Below, one piece after another: positions 38,644 to 47,156 of a stretch of 50,949 nt of DNA. The stretch comes from Flavipsychrobacter sp964461535 (lineage in GTDB: Bacteria > Bacteroidota > Bacteroidia > Chitinophagales > Chitinophagaceae): contig CAYWUY010000015.1 in assembly GCA_964461535.1 (NCBI GenBank), positions 1 to 50,949 on the forward strand, read 5' to 3'. The stretch's first letter is position 1. Every line of letters begins with the position of its first letter. Under the pieces are notes generated by a model, which had not been told where the DNA came from, searched no databases, and saw nothing but the letters and a program-made list of their open reading frames with translations. The translations under genes and the position numbers were made by a program.

Positions 38644-39867
38644 TTATTTAAACTGTAAGGCTTTAGCCGGTTGTATTCTTCTAATATACAACGCTGGAAT
38701 CCACATGCATAATATGCATATTACTAATGTAATGATATCAGTAGCTACTATTTGCCACCATATTATTTTTATGGGTGCATATTTCATATAGTAGGTGTCT
38801 TCTGGCAATTGTATGATTCCAAATGTATTTTGTAACACACATAAGCCTAGCCCAAATATATTGCCTAATAGTATCCCTATACCGCTAATAATTCCGGACA
38901 TACTAAGGAAAATTTTCATAATACTTGCATTGGGCATCCCCAATGCTTTTAGTAGCCCTACCATAGAGGTTCGATCTACTATTAGTATTACTATAACACT
39001 ACCCATGTTTATGATAGCCACTATTCCCATAATTATCAGCAATACCTTAGTATTGGTTTTTAATAGGTTTAGCCAACTAAATATATCCTGATAATTTTCA
39101 GTAGTAGTGGTCACTCCCACAGGTGGGTCTATCAAGTTATAGTGTATGAAGTTTGCAACGGTGTCGGCATATTTATTATCATCTAAATATATTTGATAGG
39201 CATTTATTTTAGTCGAATCCCAATTATTTAGCCGCTGTAGTAGTTTTATATCGCAAATTGCGTAATATTTTTCTATTTCAGCCATACCACTATGATATAT
39301 GCCTGATACTGTAAGTTTGCGCAGTCTAGGTAGGCTTCCTTCTGAGAAAAATTCTAGTAAAACAGTTTCTCCAATACCTACATCTAATCGGTTCGCCATA
39401 TTCTCCGATAATACTATTTGCTTTGAATAGCCAGTATCAGTCCTTTTAAATAGGTTGCCTTTAAGAGATATGCTACCGGGTAGCTGATAGTTTGTTGGCA
39501 CCCCTTTTAGCTTTATGCCTTCCATGTTGCTTCCTGCTTGTATAATCACAGGGCGTTCAGCAAAGGGTATAATATCATTTACATGCGGAATTTTTCTTAC
39601 TTCTTTTATCAAGTTTGCATCCCAGTCTATGGGATTTACTATAAGCGATGCTTCTGCATCTGGCCCAAAGGGTGCAATATGTACGTGCCCGGTAAAACTG
39701 TACAGCTTTTCCTTTATAGTAGATAAAAATCCGGCAGATACTGCTAGTGAAATAATCATAATAGCCACACTTAGGCTTGTGGCACCTATAGCTAGCCTTA
39801 TTATGAAAGAAAACGCATTCTTCTGTTTTAGCAGATATCTGCCCGCTATGAAAATGGGTAATTGCAC
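38644..39867 (-). CDS. FtsX-like ABC transporter permease, LolC/LolE type
   Basis: A 407-residue membrane protein with one N-terminal membrane segment (IGATSLSVAIMIISLAVSAG), a large periplasmic MacB-like domain (about 45-260) and three C-terminal segments (VLLIIMGIVAIINMGSVIVI, MSGIISGIGILLGNIFGL, IITLVICILCMWIPALYI). The opening IAGRYLLKQKNAFSFIIRLA is the usual LolC/E start, and it ends IRRIQPAKALQFK. Such permeases lift lipoproteins from the inner membrane, here with an ATPase encoded elsewhere. Divergent from the gene at 39965. Confidence 0.9.
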   Translation of the reverse strand: MQLPIFIAGRYLLKQKNAFSFIIRLAIGATSLSVAIMIISLAVSAGFLSTIKEKLYSFTGHVHIAPFGPDAEASLIVNPIDWDANLIKEVRKIPHVNDIIPFAERPVIIQAGSNMEGIKLKGVPTNYQLPGSISLKGNLFKRTDTGYSKQIVLSENMANRLDVGIGETVLLEFFSEGSLPRLRKLTVSGIYHSGMAEIEKYYAICDIKLLQRLNNWDSTKINAYQIYLDDNKYADTVANFIHYNLIDPPVGVTTTTENYQDIFSWLNLLKTNTKVLLIIMGIVAIINMGSVIVILIVDRTSMVGLLKALGMPNASIMKIFLSMSGIISGIGILLGNIFGLGLCVLQNTFGIIQLPEDTYYMKYAPIKIIWWQIVATDIITLVICILCMWIPALYIRRIQPAKALQFK

Positions 39868-39964
39868 GTTGCTTCAAAAATAACCCCATTTTTTAAGATT
39901 TGCTAGGTACACACTTTTAAAAGTAGGTTTTAGCTTTTTATAAAAAATCCTACTGCAAAAAATA

Positions 39965-41158
39965 ATGTACCTTAACGCCTTAAAACTAACAATTGCCGAG
40001 CTTATGCAAATGCTTGAAGTAAAGACTAGTAATGACGTTAAAGAGTTTTTACAAATTGCAGATAATATCTATATGGGTGATCCTAATTGGATAAAACCAA
40101 TGTACAAGGATATTGAAGAGATATTTGATATTGAAAAAAATAAATTTTTTAAAAGAGGTGAATGTTCTCGTTGGATATTGAAGGATGATACCGGCAAGTC
40201 TATTGGAAGAATTGCTGCATTTGTAAATAAACAATATAAACAAGAACAGCCTACAGGTGGTATTGGTTTTTTTGAGTGTATCAATAACCAAGCCGCTGCT
40301 GATTTTATGCTGAACCATTGCAAGCACTGGTTGCAAGAGCGTGGTATGGAAGCTATGGATGGTCCTATAAATTTTGGAGAAAGAGATAGATGGTGGGGGC
40401 TTTTGGTAGAGGGGTATTACAGTCCGCTTTATTGTATGAATTATAATCCGCCATATTATAAAGACTTGTTTGAAAACTATGGATTTAAGTGTTATTTCAA
40501 TCAAATATGTTTTGCACTTGATGTTGATAGTAAGTTACAAGACAAATTTTTTATACGCCACGATGCCATAGCTATAGATAATGGGTATAGTGCCCAAATG
40601 CTAAGGAAGTCTGATTTATCTAAATATGTGAAAGACTTTACTTATATATATAACAAGGCATGGGCAGGTCATGGTGGAGGAAAGACTTTAGAAGAAAAGC
40701 AAGTGGCCAAGATGTTTGCTAAAATGAAGCCTGTTATAGATGAGAATATTATATGGTTTGTATACTATAAGGAGGAGCCAATAGCATTTTGGTTAAACTT
40801 ACCCGACTTAAATCAGTTTTTCAAACACTTAGATGGCAAGTTTGGTCTTTGGGAAAAACTAAAGTTTTTCTGGATGCTTAAAACAGGTAAGTGTTCGCGT
40901 TTTGTAGGTATGGCCTTTGGCATTATACCTGAGTTTCAAGGTAAGGGAATTGATGCATATATGATTGTTGAAGGTGCTAGGCATATTCAAAAAGTATCTA
41001 AGTATAAAGATTACGAAATGCAATGGATAGGCGATTTTAATCCTAAAATGATAAATATTGCTGAAAGTCTAGGTACTTACAGGAGCAGGGTATTAACTAC
41101 TTATAGGTATTTATTCGATAGAACTATCGAGTTCAAGCGTCACCCAATGTTAAAGTAG
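39965..41158 (+). CDS. GNAT-like N-acetyltransferase family protein
   Basis: A 397-residue soluble protein. The first third has DNIYMGDPNWIKPMYKDIEE and a GRIAAFVN strand; the centre has MDGPINFGERDRWWGLLVEG; the C-terminal third shows an acetyltransferase-like stretch GIIPEFQGKGIDAYMIVEGA (acetyl-CoA loop) and ending YRYLFDRTIEFKRHP. It matches a conserved Bacteroidota/Proteobacteria family usually annotated as hypothetical or GNAT. ATGs at 40004 or 40010 are alternatives for the start. The substrate is unknown. ispH follows 47 bp downstream on the same strand. Confidence 0.75.
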   Translation: MYLNALKLTIAELMQMLEVKTSNDVKEFLQIADNIYMGDPNWIKPMYKDIEEIFDIEKNKFFKRGECSRWILKDDTGKSIGRIAAFVNKQYKQEQPTGGIGFFECINNQAAADFMLNHCKHWLQERGMEAMDGPINFGERDRWWGLLVEGYYSPLYCMNYNPPYYKDLFENYGFKCYFNQICFALDVDSKLQDKFFIRHDAIAIDNGYSAQMLRKSDLSKYVKDFTYIYNKAWAGHGGGKTLEEKQVAKMFAKMKPVIDENIIWFVYYKEEPIAFWLNLPDLNQFFKHLDGKFGLWEKLKFFWMLKTGKCSRFVGMAFGIIPEFQGKGIDAYMIVEGARHIQKVSKYKDYEMQWIGDFNPKMINIAESLGTYRSRVLTTYRYLFDRTIEFKRHPMLK

Positions 41159-41205
41159 GTAAATTCAATAAGCTGCACGTTTTTTAATAACTATTTTTAC
41201 AAAGC

Positions 41206-42429
41206 ATGAAATCATTTAACGTTCCGGTACATTATCGTAGCCCATTGGTTACAGCCATAAAACAAAAGCGTAAAGCTCAAGATAAACTTAAGAAAGACCA
41301 CTCGCCAACTATTTTAAACATTGGCTCTCTTAAAGTTGTTATGGCGCGTCACTTTGGGTTTTGTTACGGGGTGGAGAATGCTATTGAAATTGCCTTTCGT
41401 GCAGTATCTGAAAATCCTGATAAAAGAGTCTTTTTGCTAAGTGAAATGATTCATAACCCAGGGGTAAACGAGGATTTACTTTCTCTAGGTGTCCGATTTA
41501 TTATGGATACTAAAGGAGAAATGCTATTAAGCTGGGATGAGATTACTTCAGCCGATATTGTGGTCATTCCTGCATTTGGTACTACTTTAGAGTTAGAGCA
41601 GTTGCTTAGAGAAAAAGGAATAGACCCGGCAAAATATGAAACTACTTGCCCTTTTGTAGAAAAGGTATGGAATAGAGCAGCCAAAATAGGAGAAGATGGA
41701 TATACCATTGTGGTACACGGAAAGCCTGGGCATGAAGAAACAAGAGCAACATTTAGTCACAGTAGAGCGCATACCCCTACAATAGTAGTTAAGGATATGG
41801 CTCAAACCCAACTGCTGGCAAAGTATATTGTTGGAGAATTGCCGGCAGAGCAATTCTATATAGATTTTAAGGGCCAATATTCTGAGGGATTTGATGTTAC
41901 ACTACATCTACAACGTATTGGTGTAGTTAACCAAACAACAATGTTAGCTACAGAAACCCAAGCTATTGCAGACTATCTTAGGCAAGTAACCCTTAGTTAT
42001 TATAATACTCCAGCTGAGTTGTCGGCTAGTAGGGTAGCAGACACAAGAGATACACTATGCTATGCTACCAACGATAACCAAACTGCGGTAAATGCAATGC
42101 TAGAACATGAGGCGGATTTTGCTTTGGTAATAGGTGGGTATAATAGTTCAAACACATCTCACTTGGCTGAGCTATGCGAATTAAAATTGCCAACCTATTA
42201 CATTGAAAATGAATCATGTATTACGGCTAGTGAAGTAACCCACTATAACCAGCATACACATCAAGTGCTTACTACTTCTGGTTATTTAAATAACACTTCA
42301 TCATTAACAGTAATGATTACTTCGGGTGCTTCATGTCCTGATGCTTTAGTAGAGCGCGTTATTTATAAATTAGCAGAACTAACCAATAACGCTACTTATC
42401 TGCAGCAACTGAATGAAGAGTGGCTATAA
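41206..42429 (+). CDS. ispH: 4-hydroxy-3-methylbut-2-enyl diphosphate reductase, plant/cyanobacterial type
   Basis: A 407-residue iron-sulphur enzyme that makes IPP and DMAPP from HMBPP in the last step of the MEP pathway. The three cluster cysteines are visible in FGFCYGVENAI (about residue 54), ETTCPFVEKVW (about 146) and DTLCYATNDNQ (about 286). Other active-site segments are EMIHNPGVNEDL, VNQTTM and GGYNSSNTSHL. It is about 90-100 residues longer than E. coli IspH and carries the SEGFD region typical of the plant/cyanobacterial form. Works with ispF at 11452 in the same pathway. Confidence 0.95.
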   Translation: MKSFNVPVHYRSPLVTAIKQKRKAQDKLKKDHSPTILNIGSLKVVMARHFGFCYGVENAIEIAFRAVSENPDKRVFLLSEMIHNPGVNEDLLSLGVRFIMDTKGEMLLSWDEITSADIVVIPAFGTTLELEQLLREKGIDPAKYETTCPFVEKVWNRAAKIGEDGYTIVVHGKPGHEETRATFSHSRAHTPTIVVKDMAQTQLLAKYIVGELPAEQFYIDFKGQYSEGFDVTLHLQRIGVVNQTTMLATETQAIADYLRQVTLSYYNTPAELSASRVADTRDTLCYATNDNQTAVNAMLEHEADFALVIGGYNSSNTSHLAELCELKLPTYYIENESCITASEVTHYNQHTHQVLTTSGYLNNTSSLTVMITSGASCPDALVERVIYKLAELTNNATYLQQLNEEWL

Positions 42430-42437
42430 AAGACTAA

Positions 42438-43043
42438 CTATTCTCCGGCAGGTTTTACTCTATATAGATTCAGTACATCTGTATAAATTACGTGGTGTAT
42501 TCTGTCTTCTATATATGTAGTATCGGTAGATACTATTTCGTCTTTGTATTCAGTAAGTTCTACATATTGTTTAGTACTATAATCTACAGTCATCCATTTG
42601 TTTTTACCTTTTTTATCATACCTAAACTCAATAGTTTTTACTGGTAATGGCTGTTCTATACCTTCTTTGTCTTTATAGGTATGGGTTACATCAACGTATG
42701 TTCTAATTAGAGAAAAGTAGGCTACTTCATCAAAATTGGTTACATAAGGTATTAGGCTATCTTTCTTTGTGTAGCACTCATATTCATAGATACTATCTGC
42801 TACAGTTTTTTGATATCTAAAATAAAATTCTGGTGCTGTAGATACTCTTAAAATTTGTGTAAAAGAATCTACCGGTATTGTATTATTGGTATCTACCCCA
42901 CTAATAGGTTTTATTTTCATTACGGGGCCATCAATTACTATTTTTTTGTTCTTCTTATCTTGTGCTATGCTATTGTACTTTACTGCAAATACAGTTATTG
43001 ATAAAGCTAGAAATACTATGACTTTTTTAATAAGAACATTCAT
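42438..43043 (-). CDS. exported hypothetical protein (201 aa)
   Basis: A signal peptide (KKVIVFLALSITVFAVKYNSIAQ, ending near residue 28) precedes a soluble beta-rich chain: ILRVSTAPEFYFRYQKT, YECYTKKDSLIPYVTNFDE, KTIEFRYDKKGKNKWMTVDY. No family recognised. It converges with ispH, with 8 bp between the stop codons, and lies about 130 bp downstream of the T9SS cargo gene, separated by a terminator (43118-43153). Confidence 0.72.
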   Translation of the reverse strand: MNVLIKKVIVFLALSITVFAVKYNSIAQDKKNKKIVIDGPVMKIKPISGVDTNNTIPVDSFTQILRVSTAPEFYFRYQKTVADSIYEYECYTKKDSLIPYVTNFDEVAYFSLIRTYVDVTHTYKDKEGIEQPLPVKTIEFRYDKKGKNKWMTVDYSTKQYVELTEYKDEIVSTDTTYIEDRIHHVIYTDVLNLYRVKPAGE

Positions 43044-43117
43044 TTTTTGCGAAGCAGTTTTTAGAACTTAATAGTGTAAAATTAGCTTTATAAAATCAAT
43101 CCGCTCTTACTTAAATA

Positions 43118-43153
43118 ATAATCCCTTTGCTATGCTTTTAGCAAAGGGATTAT
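43118..43153. terminator. terminator of the T9SS cargo gene
   Basis: A 14-bp perfect stem (43118-43131 with 43140-43153, loop ATGCTTTT), core CCCTTTGCT/AGCAAAGGG. It lies 22 bp after the stop codon at 43176 on the minus strand. T-tracts are present on both sides. Confidence 0.8.
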
Positions 43154-43175
43154 GTTATTTTTTACGTAAGTGATA

Positions 43176-44270
43176 TTACTTAATAATCAGTTTTTCTGTA
43201 TAGATATTGGTAGGGGTGTGTATAGTAATAAAGTACATACCTGAAGACAACTTTGGAACTTCGGTAAATGTTTTGTTACTAAAAATAGATTTATTTAACA
43301 TACTGCGTCCGGTTACATCTGTTATAGATAGTATGCCTGAAGTTTCTGTAGTAGAATTAAATGAAATGCTGAAGCTACCATCATTGGGATTAGGATAAAT
43401 ATATAAGCCGTTTATGGTAGTTGTTACATTGTTTACACTTGCCACAGTATCGCAGTTAATTATACTTATTGCTAAAGTGTCATCAAATATGCCACATGCA
43501 TTATCTACATGATAATACACATTTACTGTGCCAGCAGATAGTGCACCAAATAGCCCGAATGGTGCTACTAAATTAGCTATTGTAGAGTCCGATACACTCC
43601 ATTGTCCGCCACGCGCAGTATCGGTTAAGCGAAACATAGAGTCAATACACACAGTAGTTGGTCCCATAATTGGTCCTCCAGGTACTTGAACACGTATTCT
43701 TAAACGTACACTATCGCTACATATACCATTACTTGTAGTATACACAGCACGTGTTACTCCAGGTGCTACAGTTGTAAGCACGCCAGTACTAGGGTCTATT
43801 GTAAACACAGAAGTATTGTTAGAATGCCATACACCGCCGGTTACGCTATCTGATAATGTTATACTACTACCCAAGCATACACTGTCTGGTCCTACTATAG
43901 GTCCAGGATGTATCGAAGGGTATACAGTCATAGTAATATAGTTAGAAGTGTCTATAACTGTGTCTCCTGTTGCGTTTAGCATAACACAGTATACCACATC
44001 TCCATTAGCCAATGTGCTGCTTGGGTACATTACTCCAGGTGCGCCGGATGCTACGCCATTTACGTACCATATGTACTGATGTGTAGTATCGGGTGGGGGA
44101 GGTGGAAAAACTACTAAAGAATCTCCGAAGGCTCTAAATCTTACAAGCGATCCTTCGCAAATAGTATCTCCTGGGTTTGCTACTATGGCTACTGTTGTTT
44201 GTGCATTAGCATAAAAATTAGAAGTTAGTAAGAAGAATAGCAACAATAATTTTGAATACAATTGTTTCAT
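43176..44270 (-). CDS. type IX secretion cargo with Ig-like repeats
   Basis: A 364-residue secreted protein. A signal peptide (LYSKLLLLFFLLTSNFYANAQ) is followed by Ig/PKD-like repeats with the recurrent pattern GPIVGPDSVCLGSSITLSDS and GPIMGPTTVCIDSMFRLTDT, each about 75-80 residues. It ends with a type A sorting domain: IYPNPNDGSFSISF, ILSITDVTGRSML, LSSGMYFITI, EKLIIK. This domain directs export by the type IX system and surface attachment. A run of five prolines (VVFPPPPPDTT) lies near residue 57. A -7 motif is at 44288-44295. Confidence 0.92.
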   Translation of the reverse strand: MKQLYSKLLLLFFLLTSNFYANAQTTVAIVANPGDTICEGSLVRFRAFGDSLVVFPPPPPDTTHQYIWYVNGVASGAPGVMYPSSTLANGDVVYCVMLNATGDTVIDTSNYITMTVYPSIHPGPIVGPDSVCLGSSITLSDSVTGGVWHSNNTSVFTIDPSTGVLTTVAPGVTRAVYTTSNGICSDSVRLRIRVQVPGGPIMGPTTVCIDSMFRLTDTARGGQWSVSDSTIANLVAPFGLFGALSAGTVNVYYHVDNACGIFDDTLAISIINCDTVASVNNVTTTINGLYIYPNPNDGSFSISFNSTTETSGILSITDVTGRSMLNKSIFSNKTFTEVPKLSSGMYFITIHTPTNIYTEKLIIK

Positions 44271-44287
44271 TTGAAATATATTTAACC

Positions 44288-44295
44288 CAAAGATA
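44288..44295 (-). promoter_or_regulatory. -7 promoter element of the T9SS cargo gene
   Basis: Minus-strand TATCTTTG followed by GG, an exact TAnnTTTG match 18 bp before the start codon at 44270. Confidence 0.65.
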
Positions 44296-44425
44296 ATATT
44301 GTCTGCTAGTACATTACGAATTATGTAAACTTATATGTTGTGAAGTGTGATTATTTGTAGGAGTATTATTCTTGAAAGTGAAAGTCCTAAATTGTATTTG
44401 TCCTCGCAAAATAGCATAATAAAAA

Positions 44426-44451
44426 AACTGACCGACATTTGTCGGCCAGTT
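44426..44451 (-). terminator. terminator of the EGF-like lipoprotein gene
   Basis: On the minus strand the hairpin AACTG-G-CCGACA...TGTCGG-T-CAGTT is followed by a run of T residues. The stem has one internal mismatch. It lies 24 bp after the stop at 44475. Confidence 0.88.
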
Positions 44452-44474
44452 CATGATATAGTACTTTTTGAATT

Positions 44475-44984
44475 CTAATATTTTAGACCAAAGAATTTAC
44501 AGTCATAGTTTACAGTATCAAACTGTACATTATAACTCATAAAAAGAGAATCTTTAATGAATTTTCCTGAACCACGGTAAGTGATACTATTATTAGCACC
44601 GTTAAAAACAAATGAATCGTTAGTAACCATTGTGCAAATAGCACTGTCCACCGGATTATTCAATATGTTTTTTAACACCATTCTATTTAAGATTTTAGGA
44701 TTAGGATCAGCTAAGAATTTAATACCATACTGAGCGTACTCACCACCATTTTTTGTGCAGCTATCACCACCGTTGTATGTTCCTATTAATAAATTACGTA
44801 TTGGCAATTCACATTTGTCTCCATAAAATCCGGCAGCACAAATGCATCTTCCACCATCGCAAGCACCTGCGTTTTGGCAAACTACATTATTGCAATCGTC
44901 CTTAGTACATGATGAATAGAATACTCCGAATAATACTCCTAATGTTAATATTGTTGTAACCAGAATGCTGCGCATTGCTTTCAT
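44475..44984 (-). CDS. lipoprotein with an EGF-like domain
   Basis: A 169-residue protein. The signal ends in a lipobox-like FYSSC (Cys26). Directly after it is an EGF-like module with six cysteines: DDCNNVVCQNAGACDG, then RCICAAGFYGDKCE. The remaining 105 residues form a beta-rich domain (LIGTYNGGDSC, FVFNGANNSITYRGSGKF, LFMSYNVQFDT). EGF modules of this compact kind occur in Bacteroidota surface lipoproteins. Ligand or role unknown. It has its own terminator, and a near-match -7 motif (TACTTTAG) at 45002-45009. Confidence 0.8.
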   Translation of the reverse strand: MKAMRSILVTTILTLGVLFGVFYSSCTKDDCNNVVCQNAGACDGGRCICAAGFYGDKCELPIRNLLIGTYNGGDSCTKNGGEYAQYGIKFLADPNPKILNRMVLKNILNNPVDSAICTMVTNDSFVFNGANNSITYRGSGKFIKDSLFMSYNVQFDTVNYDCKFFGLKY

Positions 44985-45136
44985 ATTTCTAAATTGAATA
45001 GCTAAAGTATTAAATCTTTATTCAAAAATAAAGCCTAAAATAATATTTTTTTACAGTTGTAGCATACTATTAATCTAAAGTATATAAACAATAAGCTACT
45101 GCTAAATATCATATTTTACCAATATTGGTCTACTTA

Positions 45137-46135
45137 TTACTTAGAGTCATATGCCCACTTAATATAAGTAGCACCCCAAGTAAAGCCTCCACCAAAAGCG
45201 GCAAGTACTATATTATCGCCTTTGCGTAATTGGTTTTCCCATTCCCACAAGCATAATGGAAGGGTACCATTGGTAGTATTACCATACTTTTCAATGTTTA
45301 CCATTACTTTTTCGTACGGTAAGCCCATTCTGTCGGCAGTGGCAGTAATAATACGTTTATTGGCCTGATGTGGAACTAACCATGCTACATCATCAGCAGT
45401 TAAGCTATTGCGCTCCATTATTTCAGCCGCAACATCTGCCATGTTTTTAACTGCAAACTTGAAAACATACTGACCTTCTTGATACACGTAATGTTCTTTA
45501 TTCATTACAGTTTCAATACTTGCTGGTTTTACTGATCCTCCTGCTTTTTGGTGTAGATGAGCTCTGCCACTTCCGTCTGAGCGAAGTACGGAATCAATAA
45601 TACCAAAGTCTTCAGTAGTTGGTTCTAGCAATACTGCACCAGCTCCATCTCCAAATATGATTGATGTAGTTCTATCTTCATAGTTCATTATAGAACTCAT
45701 TTTATCTACACCTATTACTATTACTTTCTTGTGTCTGCCAGTTTCTATAAACTGTGTAGCTACAGTAAGGGAATATAAAAATCCACTACAGGCCGCATTT
45801 ATGTCAAAGCCCCAAGCGTTACTTAGTCCCGCTTTGTCAGATATAACATTAGCGGTAGCCGGAAACTGCATGTCAGGGGTAGTAGTAGCACATATTACCA
45901 AGTCAATTTCTGTTGGTGCTATACCACGCTTCTCCAGTAGTACCTTAACAGCTTCAACAGCCATATCGCTACTACCTTTACCTTCACCCTTTAATATTCT
46001 TCTTTCTTTTATGCCTGTTCTTGTCTGAATCCACTCATCAGTGGTGTCCATCATGGTTTCAAGTTCGGCATTTGTAAGTTTATATTCTGGTACAAAGCCA
46101 CCTACAGCTGTTATAGCAGCATGTAATTTTTGCAT
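45137..46135 (-). CDS. fabH: beta-ketoacyl-ACP synthase III
   Basis: A 332-residue enzyme that condenses acetyl-CoA with malonyl-ACP to start fatty-acid synthesis. The catalytic triad is visible as Cys in DINAACSGFLYSL (about residue 115), His in WLVPHQANKRII (about 255) and Asn in EKYGNTTNGTLPL (about 285). Other family segments are TTDEWIQTRTGIKERRI and the C-terminal VLAAFGGGFTWGA. A TAACTTTG motif at 46155-46162 lies 20 bp upstream. It follows fabG by 124 bp on the same strand. Confidence 0.96.
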   Translation of the reverse strand: MQKLHAAITAVGGFVPEYKLTNAELETMMDTTDEWIQTRTGIKERRILKGEGKGSSDMAVEAVKVLLEKRGIAPTEIDLVICATTTPDMQFPATANVISDKAGLSNAWGFDINAACSGFLYSLTVATQFIETGRHKKVIVIGVDKMSSIMNYEDRTTSIIFGDGAGAVLLEPTTEDFGIIDSVLRSDGSGRAHLHQKAGGSVKPASIETVMNKEHYVYQEGQYVFKFAVKNMADVAAEIMERNSLTADDVAWLVPHQANKRIITATADRMGLPYEKVMVNIEKYGNTTNGTLPLCLWEWENQLRKGDNIVLAAFGGGFTWGATYIKWAYDSK

Positions 46136-46154
46136 TATTAGTAATTTAAGTATA

Positions 46155-46162
46155 CAAAGTTA
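46155..46162 (-). promoter_or_regulatory. fabH -7 promoter element
   Basis: Minus-strand TAACTTTG, an exact TAnnTTTG match 20 bp before the fabH start. It suggests that fabH is not solely dependent on the fabG promoter. Confidence 0.6.
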
Positions 46163-46259
46163 ACTTAAAAGTATGGCATCCATAAATTTTAGTATACTAC
46201 TTTAGCAAAAGACAACATATGTTATTTGCTAGCAGCATGAATGCATACATATGTATTAT

Positions 46260-47006
46260 CTAGAGTGCCATGCCTCCGCAAACGTTTAATACTTGTCCCG
46301 TTATATAAGCACTCATATCGCTCGCTAAAAATAATGCTGTATTAGCTACGTCATCAGTTTTTCCAAAACGACCTAGAGGAATTTTTTCAAACCATTTTTC
46401 TGCACCACCGTCTTTTAAGTAGTGGGTCATATCTGTTTCAATAAAGCCTGGCGCAATGGCATTGCAGCGGATGTTGCGACTACCTACTTCCTGTGCTATG
46501 CTTTTAGTGAAACCTAAAATACCAGCCTTGGAAGCTGCATATGCTGCCTGGCCTGCATTTCCTTTTACACCTACCACTGAGCTTAAGTTTATAATGCTAC
46601 CGCTACGGGCTTTCATCATTGGTTTTATAACTTGCTTAGTTAGGTTGAATACGCTTTTTAGGTTGGCTTGCATTACTTCATCCCATTGTTCTGGTGTAAG
46701 ACGTAATAGTAGATTATCTCTACTGATGCCAGCATTATTTACACATATATCTATGTTGCCAAAATCTTTTACAACATCATTGGCAAGTTGTTCTGCTGCT
46801 TTAAAGTCGCCTGCATCACTTTTATATCCCTTAGCTTTTACGCCTAGTGCGCTTAGCTTCTCTTCAAGTTGTTTGGCACGCTCTTCTGATGATAAATAAG
46901 TAAAAGCTATAGATGCACCCTGTTCAGCAAATTTTATTGCAATTGCTTCCCCAATGCCTCTGCTTGCTCCCGTAATTAGAGCAATTTTATTTTCCAATAA
47001 TTTCAT
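46260..47006 (-). CDS. fabG: 3-oxoacyl-[acyl-carrier-protein] reductase
   Basis: A 248-residue short-chain dehydrogenase that reduces 3-oxoacyl-ACP with NADPH in the elongation cycle. The cofactor motif is ITGASRGIGEA (residues 12-22), with NNAGISRD (about 89-96). The catalytic Ser lies in INLSSVVGVKGN, and Tyr-x-x-x-Lys in AAYAASKAGILG (about 155). The end is ITGQVLNVCGGMAL. All active-site residues are intact, unlike in the SDR of the cryptochrome operon. It lies upstream of fabH on the same strand. Confidence 0.95.
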   Translation of the reverse strand: MKLLENKIALITGASRGIGEAIAIKFAEQGASIAFTYLSSEERAKQLEEKLSALGVKAKGYKSDAGDFKAAEQLANDVVKDFGNIDICVNNAGISRDNLLLRLTPEQWDEVMQANLKSVFNLTKQVIKPMMKARSGSIINLSSVVGVKGNAGQAAYAASKAGILGFTKSIAQEVGSRNIRCNAIAPGFIETDMTHYLKDGGAEKWFEKIPLGRFGKTDDVANTALFLASDMSAYITGQVLNVCGGMAL

Positions 47007-47095
47007 CTTTGTTGTTTTTCAGGGCTAAAGTAGTAATTGAATAGCAAACTCAAAAGAAAAATAACTCACCAAGTGTTTATAATACAATGCCTAAT

Positions 47096-47134
47096 AAACA
47101 TAAATAGCAGCCATTATGACTGCTATTTATGTTT
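47096..47134. terminator. dnaJ terminator
   Basis: A perfect 15-bp stem (47096-47110 with 47120-47134, loop CCATTATGA). It lies 22 bp after the dnaJ stop at 47157 on the minus strand and separates the chaperone unit from fabG. Confidence 0.85.
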
Positions 47135-47156
47135 TATTTATAGAATATTTAGGCTA

